Assembly: GCA_035526665.1 (NCBI GenBank)
Contig: DATLBY010000439.1
Span: 1 to 37,535, forward strand
Origin: DATLBY01 sp035526665
Lineage (GTDB): Bacteria > Acidobacteriota > Terriglobia > Bryobacterales > Bryobacteraceae
DNA: 37,535 bases
Reading direction: 5' to 3'
Below are positions 17,780-25,882 of this stretch, piece by piece. The notes under the pieces are model-generated. The model searched no databases and was not told the origin of the DNA. It saw only the letters and a program-made list of their open reading frames with translations. Position numbers and translations under genes: made by a program. Numbering within the stretch: position 1 is the first letter of the stretch; the number at the start of each line of letters is the position of its first letter.

Positions 17780-19285
17780 CTAGCCTTTCTCCGTGGCGGT
17801 CGTCTCGGAGTGGGCCATGTTGACATCGATTGGACTCCCGCCGGGAGCCGCGCGGGGTAAAGAGATGAGGAAAACGGTGCCCGCGCCAAGAGTACTCTGA
17901 ACATCGATGCGGCCGCCATGCGCCTTCACAATCCAGGCCACAAAGCTGAGTCCCAGGCCCAGTCCCCGTTCGGGGTTCTTGTCGGGTACGCGGTAGAAGC
18001 GATCGAAGATATGCGGCAGATCCCTCTCAGGAATTCCCACTCCGGTATCTTTGACGGAGAGCTCAATATGCTCGGCATGACACGCGATCGCAACATGAAT
18101 GGAGCCGCCCGCCAGGGTGTATTTCACGGCGTTCGACAGCAGGTTCGAGATAAGCCGTTCAATCTGGATCCGGTCTACCTCGATTAAGCAGTCCGGCGGC
18201 AGATTCGCGGTCAACGTCAATTTCGCGCCCTCGGCCGGAATCTGAAACTGATCCACGATGTCAGCCGTAAGCTCGGTCAGATTTAGCACCTGCTTTTGCA
18301 GCAACACCTGTCCCGATTCCGCTTGGGACAACAGCAGCAGGGCGCGGATGGTCTGGCCGAGCCGCTCAACATCTTCCAGTGCGCTTACGATTGCATCGCG
18401 ATATTGCTCAACTGTATTCGCCGCAAAGAGCGCCACTTCGAGCTGGCCGCGAATCGCGGTGAGCGGTGTACGGAGCTCGTGCGATACGTCGGTGGAAAAC
18501 TGGCGCGTCTGGGTAAACGAGCTCTCCAGCCGCTCGATCATACGGTTGAATGCCTCAATTAACCGGTCCAGTTCGTCGTCTGCCCCGCGCGACGGAATCT
18601 GAACCGCCAGATTGGAACCGGTAATACGTTGCGCGGTTTCGGCGACATCGTTGACCGGACGCAAGGCGCGGCCCGCCATGAACCATCCGATGAGAACACT
18701 CGCCAGAATCATCACCGGAAGGAATAGGAAGTAGCGCCAGGTAAACTGATCCAGGATGCGGTTGCTTTCGGCCAGCGAGCGGCCGATGGCCACGTAAAAC
18801 GAGCGGTGCGGATTATCGTCAATCAGCAGGCCCGACCGGATCAGGTAGGGCGCCCCTTTATCGTTGAAGCGGGTCTTCCACACAGCTCCCGGCTGCTTCA
18901 GGACCCGCTTGATCTCTTGCGGAGTCTCGATTCCAAGTTCCCGGTATTTGCCGGAAATCTCCAGAACATCGCCGTTACTATCGGTGAGCAGGTAAATCTG
19001 CTTCAACCGGTCGACGATAATCGCTTCTTCCGGATCCTCGCGATCGTAATACCAATCAACATTGCCTTTATCGATTCGGAGATAACCCTTGACGGCCGCC
19101 CACTCCTCGGTGAGCAGGTCCTTGGTCTGCTCGGTGTAGATCGACCGCAGGGTCTGTCGAAAGAAGATTCCCAGAACGCTCAGTAGCAGAGCAAAGAAGA
19201 CAACGTACGTTAGCGTCAGGCGAAAACGCAGCCCATTTACGAAACGGCCACGGACCGGCAGTTGTAAAAGAGAGAACCGCGCCAT
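17780..19285 (-). CDS. Membrane sensor histidine kinase
   Basis: 501 residues. Membrane helices at about 24-43 and 184-204 bracket a periplasmic sensor of about 140 residues (TEQTKDLLTEEW through ILDQF), probably PAS/Cache-like because of the LLTDSNGDVLEISG segment. HAMP (205-255) is followed by the H-box SHELRTP (phospho-acceptor His269), N-box NLLSNAVKYT, G1 DTGVGIP, F-box FDRFYR and G2 GLGLGLSFV. It autophosphorylates and passes phosphate to the OmpR-type regulator whose gene ends 9 nt upstream. The sensed signal is unknown. Downstream redox genes hint at oxidative or electron-transport status, which is inference only. The ATG at 19285 directly precedes the first helix. Confidence 0.93.
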   Translation of the reverse strand: MARFSLLQLPVRGRFVNGLRFRLTLTYVVFFALLLSVLGIFFRQTLRSIYTEQTKDLLTEEWAAVKGYLRIDKGNVDWYYDREDPEEAIIVDRLKQIYLLTDSNGDVLEISGKYRELGIETPQEIKRVLKQPGAVWKTRFNDKGAPYLIRSGLLIDDNPHRSFYVAIGRSLAESNRILDQFTWRYFLFLPVMILASVLIGWFMAGRALRPVNDVAETAQRITGSNLAVQIPSRGADDELDRLIEAFNRMIERLESSFTQTRQFSTDVSHELRTPLTAIRGQLEVALFAANTVEQYRDAIVSALEDVERLGQTIRALLLLSQAESGQVLLQKQVLNLTELTADIVDQFQIPAEGAKLTLTANLPPDCLIEVDRIQIERLISNLLSNAVKYTLAGGSIHVAIACHAEHIELSVKDTGVGIPERDLPHIFDRFYRVPDKNPERGLGLGLSFVAWIVKAHGGRIDVQSTLGAGTVFLISLPRAAPGGSPIDVNMAHSETTATEKG

Positions 19286-19294
19286 GCAGTTTCG

Positions 19295-19993
19295 CTACCG
19301 TTCTGACATGGATGCCGGGACCTTTTCCGGCACATCGAGCATGTAGCCGATTCCGCGCACTGTGTGAATCAACTTGGTCGGCCAGCGGTCGTCAATTTTG
19401 CTGCGCAGGTGCCGAATATAGACATCGACGATATTGGTGAGCCCGTCATAATCCATGTCCCAGACATGCTCTACAATCATCGTCCGGCTTAAAGGACGTC
19501 CGCGGTTGCGCATCATATACTCCAGGATGCTGAACTCCTTCGGCGCCAGTTCAATGTTTTCGCCGTTCCGGGAGACTTTCCGGCGAATGCAGTCGAGCAC
19601 CAGATCGCCTACCTGCAGGCGTTCGGGAGTTGGCTGACCACGGCGCAGAAGCACACGAACACGTGCCAGGAGCTCGACAAATGCAAATGGTTTGATCAGG
19701 TAGTCGTCGGCCCCCATTTCGAGACCCTTCACGCGGTCGTCCACGCCGCCGCGGGCGCTCAGAATGAGAACCGGCGGACTCGCCTTCCGGTTGCGGATTT
19801 TTTCCAGGACCTTCAGTCCATCCATGTCCGGAAGCATCATGTCCAAAATCACCAGATCATAATCGGTGGCATGAACCATGTCGATGGCGCTAGCGCCTTC
19901 GCCGGCTACGTCGACGGCATATCCGGCGCTTTCCAGGCCGCGCGAAAGAAAATCTGCAATCCGTTTTTCATCTTCGATTACCAGGAAGCGCAT
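19295..19993 (-). CDS. OmpR/PhoB-family response regulator
   Basis: 232 residues. The receiver domain has the acidic pair IEDEK, phospho-acceptor Asp51 in LVILDMMLPDMDG, the Ser switch in LILSARG and Lys101 in DYLIKPF. A winged-helix DNA-binding domain (about 128-222) ends with the recognition helix and wing region VDVYIRHLRSKIDD and VRGIGYML. Normal length. It is the cognate of the kinase immediately downstream (9 nt). A TACAAT hexamer 12 nt before the ATG, inside the end of the DUF1802 gene, could be an internal promoter. Its target genes cannot be read from the sequence; the operon itself and the facing pentapeptide gene are natural candidates. Confidence 0.94.
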   Translation of the reverse strand: MRFLVIEDEKRIADFLSRGLESAGYAVDVAGEGASAIDMVHATDYDLVILDMMLPDMDGLKVLEKIRNRKASPPVLILSARGGVDDRVKGLEMGADDYLIKPFAFVELLARVRVLLRRGQPTPERLQVGDLVLDCIRRKVSRNGENIELAPKEFSILEYMMRNRGRPLSRTMIVEHVWDMDYDGLTNIVDVYIRHLRSKIDDRWPTKLIHTVRGIGYMLDVPEKVPASMSER

Positions 19994-20003
19994 AGCGTTG
20001 CCA

Positions 20004-20558
20004 CTATTGTAACTGTAAGTCGCTCAGCAGCATTCTACGCTGCTCGTCGTATTGCATGTCATCGAGAACGGGCTGGATTTCATCCAGCTTCACCTCATCG
20101 GTGAGATTCACCCACGATTTGCAGCCTGCATACGAGGGACGATCCAAAATAAGCTGCGGGTACACAGCGTATATGCGGGCCAACAGAATATAGAGTGGCA
20201 GGTCGGGCCGGTAGGCATATCGCATGTCAATGAGAGCGTCGTTCCAAATATGGTGCTGGTCCATGTTTTGCCATCTGTTTCGATCCGCCGGGGCAGGGAC
20301 GACATCGGTCACCTTGGCGGCAAACTCGATGCGGATTTGATCGCCTGTCCCGGGTTCGCCGGCAGTGGCCGTGCTCCACTCGGGTTTTAAGAAGCTGGCG
20401 TGTTGATGCGCAAAGGTGGGGAATAGTACGAAGTCGCGATGGCGGACCTCGAAACCCTTCCTGGACTCCACAATCCCGCCTTTCCGCAGCAAAAGGATCT
20501 GCCGGCCGGAGCCGAGAGCGGAGATGACGCTGGACCACTCCTTGAGGGCTACCTCCAC
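20004..20558 (-). CDS. DUF1802 family protein
   Basis: 184 residues starting at GTG. The start MEVALKEWSSVISALGSGRQILLLRKGGI is the recognised DUF1802 signature. The middle (FVLFPTFAHQHASFLKPEW) and the Trp-rich C-terminal half (MDQHHIWNDALIDMRYAYRPDLPLYILLARIYAV) also fit the family. It is soluble with no signal peptide, and its function is unknown. It heads the run leading into the response regulator (10 nt gap). There is no ribosome site, but TAGACT lies exactly 6 nt before the GTG (20565-20570), suggesting a leaderless transcript. Being first in a two-component operon, it could be a signalling accessory, but nothing in the sequence proves it. Confidence 0.85.
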   Translation of the reverse strand: MEVALKEWSSVISALGSGRQILLLRKGGIVESRKGFEVRHRDFVLFPTFAHQHASFLKPEWSTATAGEPGTGDQIRIEFAAKVTDVVPAPADRNRWQNMDQHHIWNDALIDMRYAYRPDLPLYILLARIYAVYPQLILDRPSYAGCKSWVNLTDEVKLDEIQPVLDDMQYDEQRRMLLSDLQLQ

Positions 20559-20671
20559 GGACCCAGTCTAGCTGAGGCAGGTACTAGACGGTAGCAGGCA
20601 CGGTTATAGGAGATATCGGACCGCAATATGGGGCTCAACCTTTGGCGGGACAAGGCGATAAGAGGATTGTG

Positions 20672-21658
20672 ATGCTAGCGAATGAAACAATATCCAGCGA
20701 TGCACCCTTGAAAACGTCCGTGAGGCCCGCGAACGCGTTGCCGGCAGAGGCCCAGATGGAGTACTTGAGGCAAACGATCCGCGCCCACGAGGACTGGCTG
20801 GAAAATCGTCCGGGCGGGGTCCGGGCGGACCTCGCAGGCTATACCTTCAACGATATTACAATATGCAACGTCAACCTGCGGCGTGCCATTCTACGAGGTG
20901 CAACGTTTCTGGATTCCGATCTTTCGGGAGCCAATCTTTCGGGCGCGAACCTGGAATCGTGCGACTTTAGCCAGACGACTCTGACGCTTGCCGACTTCAC
21001 AGGCGCAGTCCTCGACCGGGCGCATTTTGACGGCGCCTATCTCACCGGGGCCAACTTTGCCGAGGCGCAGCTCCATCAGACCTCCTTCCGCAAGGCGAAA
21101 CTGGAGGAGGCCCGCTTCCTGGAGGCGAGCATCGAAAGCTCCGATTTCAGTGGCGCAAAACTCAATTTGGCCAGCTTTCATGGCGCCAGGATCAGCGATT
21201 CGAGTTTTCGCAGCGCCGACCTTACCGGAGCCATATTTCTCCGTTCCCGATTTCAGCTCAGCGAATTTCAAGGAGCCGAAGCCTCAGGCGCTAACTTCTC
21301 GTTCGCTCACCTGCTTGGCTGTGACTTTACCAGTGCCCAAATTGTGCTTTCTCGCTTTCAGCGCGCGGATCTGTCGCGCAGTAAGTTCACCCATGCGGTC
21401 CTGCGGGACGACGATTTTCGCGACGCCACGCTCGCCGGTGTGGAGTTCGGGGGGTCCTCACTGACCGGATCTCGGTTTGCCAACGCGCTTACCTTCACGG
21501 CCGATTTACGAAACGCCAATTTGGCGGGAGCTCGTGAGCTGACATCGGAACAATTGTGTCAAGCCCGCACTGCGGGAACCACAGTTCTGCCCAATGGCAA
21601 GTATGGTCCGTACATGAAAAACTCAGGTGCGGAACGACCAGCCTCGCGCGTCAGCTAG
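20672..21658 (+). CDS. Pentapeptide-repeat protein
   Basis: 328 residues. After an acidic helical N-terminus (about 25-50, EYLRQTIRAHEDWLEN) almost the whole protein (about 50-300) is built of A(D/N)(L/F)xx repeats such as GANLS, GANFA, SADLT and RADLS, predicting a right-handed quadrilateral beta-helix. The family includes DNA mimics (MfpA/Qnr) that protect gyrase, but most members have no known role. There is no signal peptide. The ATG at 20672 has GAGG 7 nt before it; an in-frame TTG ten codons earlier is less likely. The C-terminus is basic (NGKYGPYMKNSGAERPASRVS). It is divergent from the two-component operon and converges with an 8-bp overlap on the DUF1624 gene. Confidence 0.9.
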   Translation: MLANETISSDAPLKTSVRPANALPAEAQMEYLRQTIRAHEDWLENRPGGVRADLAGYTFNDITICNVNLRRAILRGATFLDSDLSGANLSGANLESCDFSQTTLTLADFTGAVLDRAHFDGAYLTGANFAEAQLHQTSFRKAKLEEARFLEASIESSDFSGAKLNLASFHGARISDSSFRSADLTGAIFLRSRFQLSEFQGAEASGANFSFAHLLGCDFTSAQIVLSRFQRADLSRSKFTHAVLRDDDFRDATLAGVEFGGSSLTGSRFANALTFTADLRNANLAGARELTSEQLCQARTAGTTVLPNGKYGPYMKNSGAERPASRVS

Positions 21659-22793
21659 CAGATCCGCCGGCGCGCGAGGCCGGCACACCTTGGATGTTGC
21701 CCCGTACGCTCAGCCATTTGGATGCCTTGCCCGGGCGCCAATAAGTGCGGACCACCGACAGCGCGATCATTAGCAGAGTCAGCACCGCCGCCGCCACCGC
21801 GCATTGCGCCAATGTAAGCTGTTCTTTCCAAAAACCAAACCAGCGCCCATAGACCAGCTCGATGTGCACCCAGTAAACCAACAGAGACGTTGTCCCCAGC
21901 TGTCGTACCCAGCTCCACCCCTCACCGGCGCCATGATGTGTCCAGAGGAACGTGAACGCCAGCAAAACGAGAATCACGCCTAATTTTATAAAAATCAACC
22001 CGGGACTGTTCAGCCAGAAGTCCGTCGCGGGATAAAGCGAGTAGGGCAAATTTGAGAAGTATTGCGCCGAGATAATGAGGCCGAAGCCCACGATGGAAGC
22101 CCACTGCATGATGCGATGCAACTGCTCTTCCGTCACCAGGCGCAAAATGCTCCCGGCGCTTACACCGAAGGCCACAAAAGAGGCCCAGGGGAAAAAGCTG
22201 AAATAGCGGGCGTCAGGCACCAGGTATGCCTGCACGGTCTCCGGCCACGAACTCACATTCATCAACGAGATGAGCGGGGCAGCAGCAGCTATGGATAAGC
22301 CAATCACTACACCCATGCGGGACCGCTCCGCCGTCGTGAACGCTGCGGTCAGGGAACAGACCGCGATCGCCAAAGCCATACTATTCAAAATATCGACTTT
22401 GAACAGATCTCCCCACGGACTCTGCGGCCATCCAAAGAGAAATAGCTGGAAACGAAACGCGAATGCCAGAATCGCCAGATACCCAGCGCGGCGCAGCGAT
22501 GTCAGTATCCGTTTTTTGCCGTCGAGACCCTTCTTTTCCAGCCCGTGCATTAGGAAGGCGAGCGTTACACCTGTGAGGAAAAGAAAAATTGCCGGCGCTA
22601 TTCCGCCGATGAATTGCGAAATGATATAAGGACCCTGCTCGCGCTGATCGTTTCTGGCAAACGAGTGAAAGACGTGTCCCTGCAGCATGATCGCAGCTGC
22701 CATGCCGCGCGTCCAATCGAGGAAGGGGAGCCGGGCACTCCTCCCCTTCTCACGGGGGGGGGGCGGTTTGGCGACACTAACCTGCTCGATCAC
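21651..22793 (-). CDS. DUF1624/HGSNAT-like membrane acyltransferase
   Basis: 380 residues, about 10 membrane helices. The N-terminal signature RLPFLDWTRGMAAAIMLQGHVFHSF is that of the heparan-alpha-glucosaminide N-acetyltransferase/DUF1624 family, with the likely catalytic His40. GGIAPAIFLFLTGVTLAF follows in the first helical pair. Members transfer acyl groups from cytosolic donors to sugars across the membrane; the acceptor here is unknown. The GTG start overlaps the stop of the LolA-like gene (GTGA), indicating coupling. Codons 10-13 (four Pro) are written by an uninterrupted run of ten C on the coding strand, so slippage would truncate the protein at once. It overlaps the convergent pentapeptide gene by 8 bp. 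Confidence 0.85.
   Translation of the reverse strand: MIEQVSVAKPPPPREKGRSARLPFLDWTRGMAAAIMLQGHVFHSFARNDQREQGPYIISQFIGGIAPAIFLFLTGVTLAFLMHGLEKKGLDGKKRILTSLRRAGYLAILAFAFRFQLFLFGWPQSPWGDLFKVDILNSMALAIAVCSLTAAFTTAERSRMGVVIGLSIAAAAPLISLMNVSSWPETVQAYLVPDARYFSFFPWASFVAFGVSAGSILRLVTEEQLHRIMQWASIVGFGLIISAQYFSNLPYSLYPATDFWLNSPGLIFIKLGVILVLLAFTFLWTHHGAGEGWSWVRQLGTTSLLVYWVHIELVYGRWFGFWKEQLTLAQCAVAAAVLTLLMIALSVVRTYWRPGKASKWLSVRGNIQGVPASRAGGSAS
22754..22763 (+). repeat. G10 homopolymer inside the DUF1624 gene start
   Basis: Ten consecutive G on plus (C10 on the coding strand) lie about 30 nt after the GTG start of the DUF1624 gene and encode part of a Pro4 segment. It is the longest single-base run noticed in the window. 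Its length and place resemble the slippage tracts of phase-variable genes, although it could also vary from sequencing error. Confidence 0.9.
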
Positions 22794-23476
22794 TTCTGGG
22801 GTGACTCTCGCTTGACGCCCTTTGGCAGCTTGAGCTTCAGCGCATCGTCCGGTATGTTGCCGTTTAATTTCACGTTCGAATACGTGATGGTGGAGAAGTT
22901 GCCTGACGGCTCCACAAATTTTTGCTGGACAGGATAGCTACCACTCTCGCCCTCGGTAATCCACAACTCCAACTGCTTAAGGCGTTCTCTCATCGTGGAT
23001 GACTTGGGCAATAGCTCCAGGTGGTAGGCTTTCTGGCCAGCCACGGTCTCTTCGCCGGCATACTTCACCGAATAATTCGAGGCAAGGTCCTTTCCAGTGG
23101 TCCCAAAACCCAACAGCAGAAACTGTTCCACCTGGCCTTTCTTCCCCAGGTTCCATTCCTGAACGGTCTTGATGTTTGGTAGGTAGTATTCAGCCTTGAT
23201 TCCGTTCAGGCTGATCATTTTCGGGTCCGGTTTCTTGAATTCGAGCAGCGCGTGCAGATCACGGCCTTTTCCTTTTTTCAAAACAATGGTTCCGCTCTCC
23301 TGCGATTTGTCATCGATGACCTTTGTGTAAGTCATCTTCGTAAGATTTGCCGCCATACTGGTGAACTTCCCCGCCGACTGATCCATCTTGGCTAGTACGT
23401 CGTCCAGTTGTGCCCCAGGCAGGCCTGCCGGCAGTAAAAGCGCGAAAATGATCGAGAAACGTGTCTGAGCGCCCAT
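22790..23476 (-). CDS. LolA-like outer-membrane lipoprotein-sorting family protein
   Basis: 228 residues with a signal peptide (MGAQTRFSIIFALLLPAGLPGAQ), so periplasmic. The mature part starts with a helix (LDDVLAKMDQSAGKFTSMAANL). The beta-sheet pattern of the LolA/LolB fold follows: GTIVLKKGKGRDLHALLEF, KAEYYLPNIKTVQEW, AYHLELLPKSSTM, LWITEGESGSYPVQQKF. This branch is the LolA-like family often found with outer-membrane assembly or efflux genes rather than the housekeeping LolA. The fold binds lipid or acyl chains. Its stop overlaps the start of the DUF1624 acyltransferase, so the pair may hand an acylated or lipid substrate across the envelope; this is inference. Confidence 0.82.
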   Translation of the reverse strand: MGAQTRFSIIFALLLPAGLPGAQLDDVLAKMDQSAGKFTSMAANLTKMTYTKVIDDKSQESGTIVLKKGKGRDLHALLEFKKPDPKMISLNGIKAEYYLPNIKTVQEWNLGKKGQVEQFLLLGFGTTGKDLASNYSVKYAGEETVAGQKAYHLELLPKSSTMRERLKQLELWITEGESGSYPVQQKFVEPSGNFSTITYSNVKLNGNIPDDALKLKLPKGVKRESPQK

Positions 23477-23492
23477 GTGTTTGCAAATAAGC

Positions 23493-23852
23493 TCAAGGCC
23501 TGGTAAGCGCCATAAACCCCTTAACCTCCTGCTCGGAATCGAAGATCGGTTCCAGCCGCACTACCGTAACAGTCTTTCCGAAGCGGGATTTCAATATCGC
23601 CTGCACTCTTCCGCCGCGCTCGCTTTCGGAGTACGATTTCAGCAATTCGGGCTCGATCCAAAACACGCTGGTGCCGTCTTCTGCCGGCAAACGTGCGATG
23701 TTACTGGCCCTGGGTTGATCTCGAAAAATCTCTCGCGGGGTAATAAAGATGAACGCCAGGATGAGCGCCACCATGACGTCGTACTGCCACCCCGCCCGCG
23801 GGTAGTCCCAGAGAAGAAAGCGTTTAAATCCAGAGAATTGCCCACTGGGCAT
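23493..23852 (-). CDS. Small single-pass membrane protein of unknown function
   Basis: 119 residues, not assigned to a family. The cytosolic N-terminus ends in FLLWDYPRAGWQYDVM. One membrane helix follows (VMVALILAFIFITP, about 26-40), then a soluble domain of about 75 residues that ends in VVRLEPIFDSEQEVKGFMAL. The strand-helix-strand order of the soluble part could be a small periplasmic domain. It sits 38 nt after the FAH-family gene and 16 nt before the LolA-like gene in a same-strand run. TAAAAT lies 9 nt before the ATG (23862-23867), so an extra promoter with a very short leader is possible. It is probably an accessory of the neighbouring envelope proteins. Confidence 0.7.
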   Translation of the reverse strand: MPSGQFSGFKRFLLWDYPRAGWQYDVMVALILAFIFITPREIFRDQPRASNIARLPAEDGTSVFWIEPELLKSYSESERGGRVQAILKSRFGKTVTVVRLEPIFDSEQEVKGFMALTRP

Positions 23853-23890
23853 ATGACGTGAATTTTATCACGCCCGTTTCGCAAGGAAGT

Positions 23891-24748
23891 TTAATACAAC
23901 GGCTGCCGGTCCCCTTGGTGGACGGTGGCCCCTAGCGATCCGACGCCTGGAATGCGTGCTCTGACCCGATCGCCGGCCTTGATGCGCGCGCCTTTCGGGC
24001 AGCCGGTGGAAATCAGGTCCCCGGGGTGCAAAGTCATGTGATCGCTATGGTATCGGACCAATTCCAGCGGACGTGTGCGCATGTTGCGGACAAAATCTCG
24101 GGAGCAAATGCCGTCGTTGTGCTCGGTGATCACTTCGAGCGCTTCCACATCGGCGACTTCATCCCGCGTCACAATCACTGGCCCAAAGCTGAAGAACGTG
24201 TCAATGCTTTTAGCACGGGTTAGGTACCGCGGATTCTTTTTGAGAATGTCGAGAGCTGTGAGATCAAGCGTGGTCGTATAACCGAAAATCACGTCTGGAA
24301 CGTGGCCGGCCGGGACGAAACGGCATGTTTTGCCGATAACCACTCCCAACTCCCCCTCGGCATCCACGTCGTTGCTGATGTCGGCGGGCGGCAGCTGTAT
24401 CTGTCCTCCAGGTTGGAAGAGGCAGGATGCGGGCTTCATAAAGCTGCCCGGCTCTTCCGGTTGGACAGCTTGAATGTCATCGGCATGCGATCGATAGTTC
24501 AATCCTATGCACCAGATCTTTGGCGGGACGTCGTAGGGCAGTAAGGGCGTGACCGCTTCGAAAGGGATGCCGGCGATTCCTTCCAGCGAGCTTGCTTCGG
24601 GAAGGTCTGCCTTCTGAATGATGGCGAGCAGGTCATTCGGAATGTGCGTACCCTGGCGCGCATTCACCTCGTCCACCGGGACAATCCCGTCCGCAGTCAA
24701 AAATCCCGTATGAGTTTGAGCGTTGTATAGAAATCTGAGGAGTTTCAT
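23891..24748 (-). CDS. Fumarylacetoacetate hydrolase (FAH) family protein
   Basis: 285 residues. The FAH fold signatures are present: PPKIWCIGLNYRSHADD, the metal-binding region DVDAEGELGVVIGK with its acidic pair, GYTTTLDLTALDILKK, AKSIDTFFSFGPVIV and the C-terminal LHPGDLISTGCPKGARIKAGD. Family members cleave or hydrate 2-oxo acids (FAH, HpcE, acylpyruvases, oxaloacetate decarboxylases) using Mg2+ or Mn2+. Which reaction runs here cannot be told from the sequence. Its ATG overlaps the TGA of the homoserine-dehydrogenase-like gene (ATGA), so the two enzymes are translated together and probably act on linked metabolites. Length is typical. Confidence 0.9.
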   Translation of the reverse strand: MKLLRFLYNAQTHTGFLTADGIVPVDEVNARQGTHIPNDLLAIIQKADLPEASSLEGIAGIPFEAVTPLLPYDVPPKIWCIGLNYRSHADDIQAVQPEEPGSFMKPASCLFQPGGQIQLPPADISNDVDAEGELGVVIGKTCRFVPAGHVPDVIFGYTTTLDLTALDILKKNPRYLTRAKSIDTFFSFGPVIVTRDEVADVEALEVITEHNDGICSRDFVRNMRTRPLELVRYHSDHMTLHPGDLISTGCPKGARIKAGDRVRARIPGVGSLGATVHQGDRQPLY

Positions 24749-25707
24749 AATGTGCTTGCAATATCCACAAGGTCGCTGAAAATTCCGTAGGCGGTCTGTT
24801 CTACACCCGGTGAGATGGAAACAGTTCCGACCGTTCCCATCAGGTCTGTGTGCAGCAGCAGCATGTTCGATGTCCCTTTCACGCAGGCAAGCGGATCGGT
24901 ATCGTCCAATACTTCGGCGCGCACTCTGAGTTTCACGCCCGTGGCGGTGCGTGTCGCGCGGCTTAGAAGCACGGGGGTTTTCCGCTTGGCCGACATCTCA
25001 TCGATTTTTTTTGGAGTCAACTGCCCAATACCTCGCCGGTCCACCTGCTGCGGCGTTACCCCGGCATCCATCAACACGTTCGCTAGTGCGGCTGCTTTGG
25101 CTGCCGAGTCCCAGCCGTCAATGTCGTAACTCGGGTCTGCCTCTGCAATCCCAAGGGAGCGCGCCTCTTCGATTCCATCTTCCATGGTCAGGCCGCGCCG
25201 CATCGCCTCCACCACCACTTTGGAAGTGGAGTTCAGCGCGCCAGTGAAACCCAGAATCTTAACGCCCGGCAGATTGTTGCGAACCATGTTGAAAACGGGT
25301 GCGCCATCCATGCATGTGGACTCGAAACGGAACTGTACTCCTGCCATTCGCGCTTCGCGGCAGAGAAGGGCATAGGCGTGAGCTATCGGCCCTTTGTTCG
25401 CCGTGATCACATGCACTCCGCGTGCGAACGCGTTACGAATATGGGTAATGGCCGGTTCGCCATTTTCCGGATTCAGCGTAGTCACCTCGATGGCAATCTC
25501 CGGCTTTGCCGCTTCCAGGAATGCATCTAGTGAGGCGGCGGACGCAGCGAAAGTAGGTTCCGGAGGCAAGCCGGCAAGGTCCACGGCTGTTCCATGATGC
25601 GCCGTATGGACGCCGGTGATGCGGAACGGGTAAACAGCTCGCTTGCTGTAGAGCAGACGCGCGAATGCCCTCCCTACCGTTCCGAAGCCGATTAATGCGA
25701 TCCTCAA
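24745..25707 (-). CDS. Homoserine dehydrogenase-like oxidoreductase (no ACT domain)
   Basis: 320 residues from a TTG start. The Rossmann motif IALIGFGTVGRAFARLL opens the protein. The NAD/substrate region has ITHIRNAFARGVHVITANKGPIAHAY, the catalytic-domain stretch GFTGALNSTSKVV, and the signature EADPSYDIDGWDSAAKAAALANV with its conserved Asp and Lys. No C-terminal ACT domain is present, so Thr feedback control as in longer enzymes is unlikely. Its place before a FAH enzyme, not among thr genes, makes another oxo-acid or catabolic substrate plausible. The coding strand has an A8 run at 25005-25012. GGAG lies only a few bases before the TTG, so the start is somewhat uncertain. Confidence 0.85.
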   Translation of the reverse strand: MRIALIGFGTVGRAFARLLYSKRAVYPFRITGVHTAHHGTAVDLAGLPPEPTFAASAASLDAFLEAAKPEIAIEVTTLNPENGEPAITHIRNAFARGVHVITANKGPIAHAYALLCREARMAGVQFRFESTCMDGAPVFNMVRNNLPGVKILGFTGALNSTSKVVVEAMRRGLTMEDGIEEARSLGIAEADPSYDIDGWDSAAKAAALANVLMDAGVTPQQVDRRGIGQLTPKKIDEMSAKRKTPVLLSRATRTATGVKLRVRAEVLDDTDPLACVKGTSNMLLLHTDLMGTVGTVSISPGVEQTAYGIFSDLVDIASTL

Positions 25708-25777
25708 AACTCCATCTTTTGAATCATCGGATGAGTTTTGATTTTAACCCAGCCAGACGTTGCATCCTCCGCGATCA

Positions 25778-25795
25778 CCGGCGAGCCGCCGGCTC
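25778..25795. repeat. Two overlapping, mutually exclusive hairpins
   Basis: CCGGCG-AGC-CGCCGG (25778-25792) and GAGCC-GCC-GGCTC (25783-25795) share bases, so only one can form at a time. They lie in the 243-bp divergent gap between the dehydrogenase and barrel genes. Neither has a U-tract. They could be a bistable leader element or simply GC-rich chance. Confidence 0.4.
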
Positions 25796-25882
25796 TTGCG
25801 ACACCGCGATCCAATAGTTCCCCGGGCGCTATAGCTTACGGTTTGTAGTGTCACCGAGACTAATCCGCAGGCAGCGTTTCGC

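Noticed and set aside
20672..21658. Pentapeptide-repeat protein as a quinolone-resistance (Qnr) determinant
   Set aside because: The repeats fit the fold, but the length, helical N-terminus and lack of the Qnr loops do not support that specific role.
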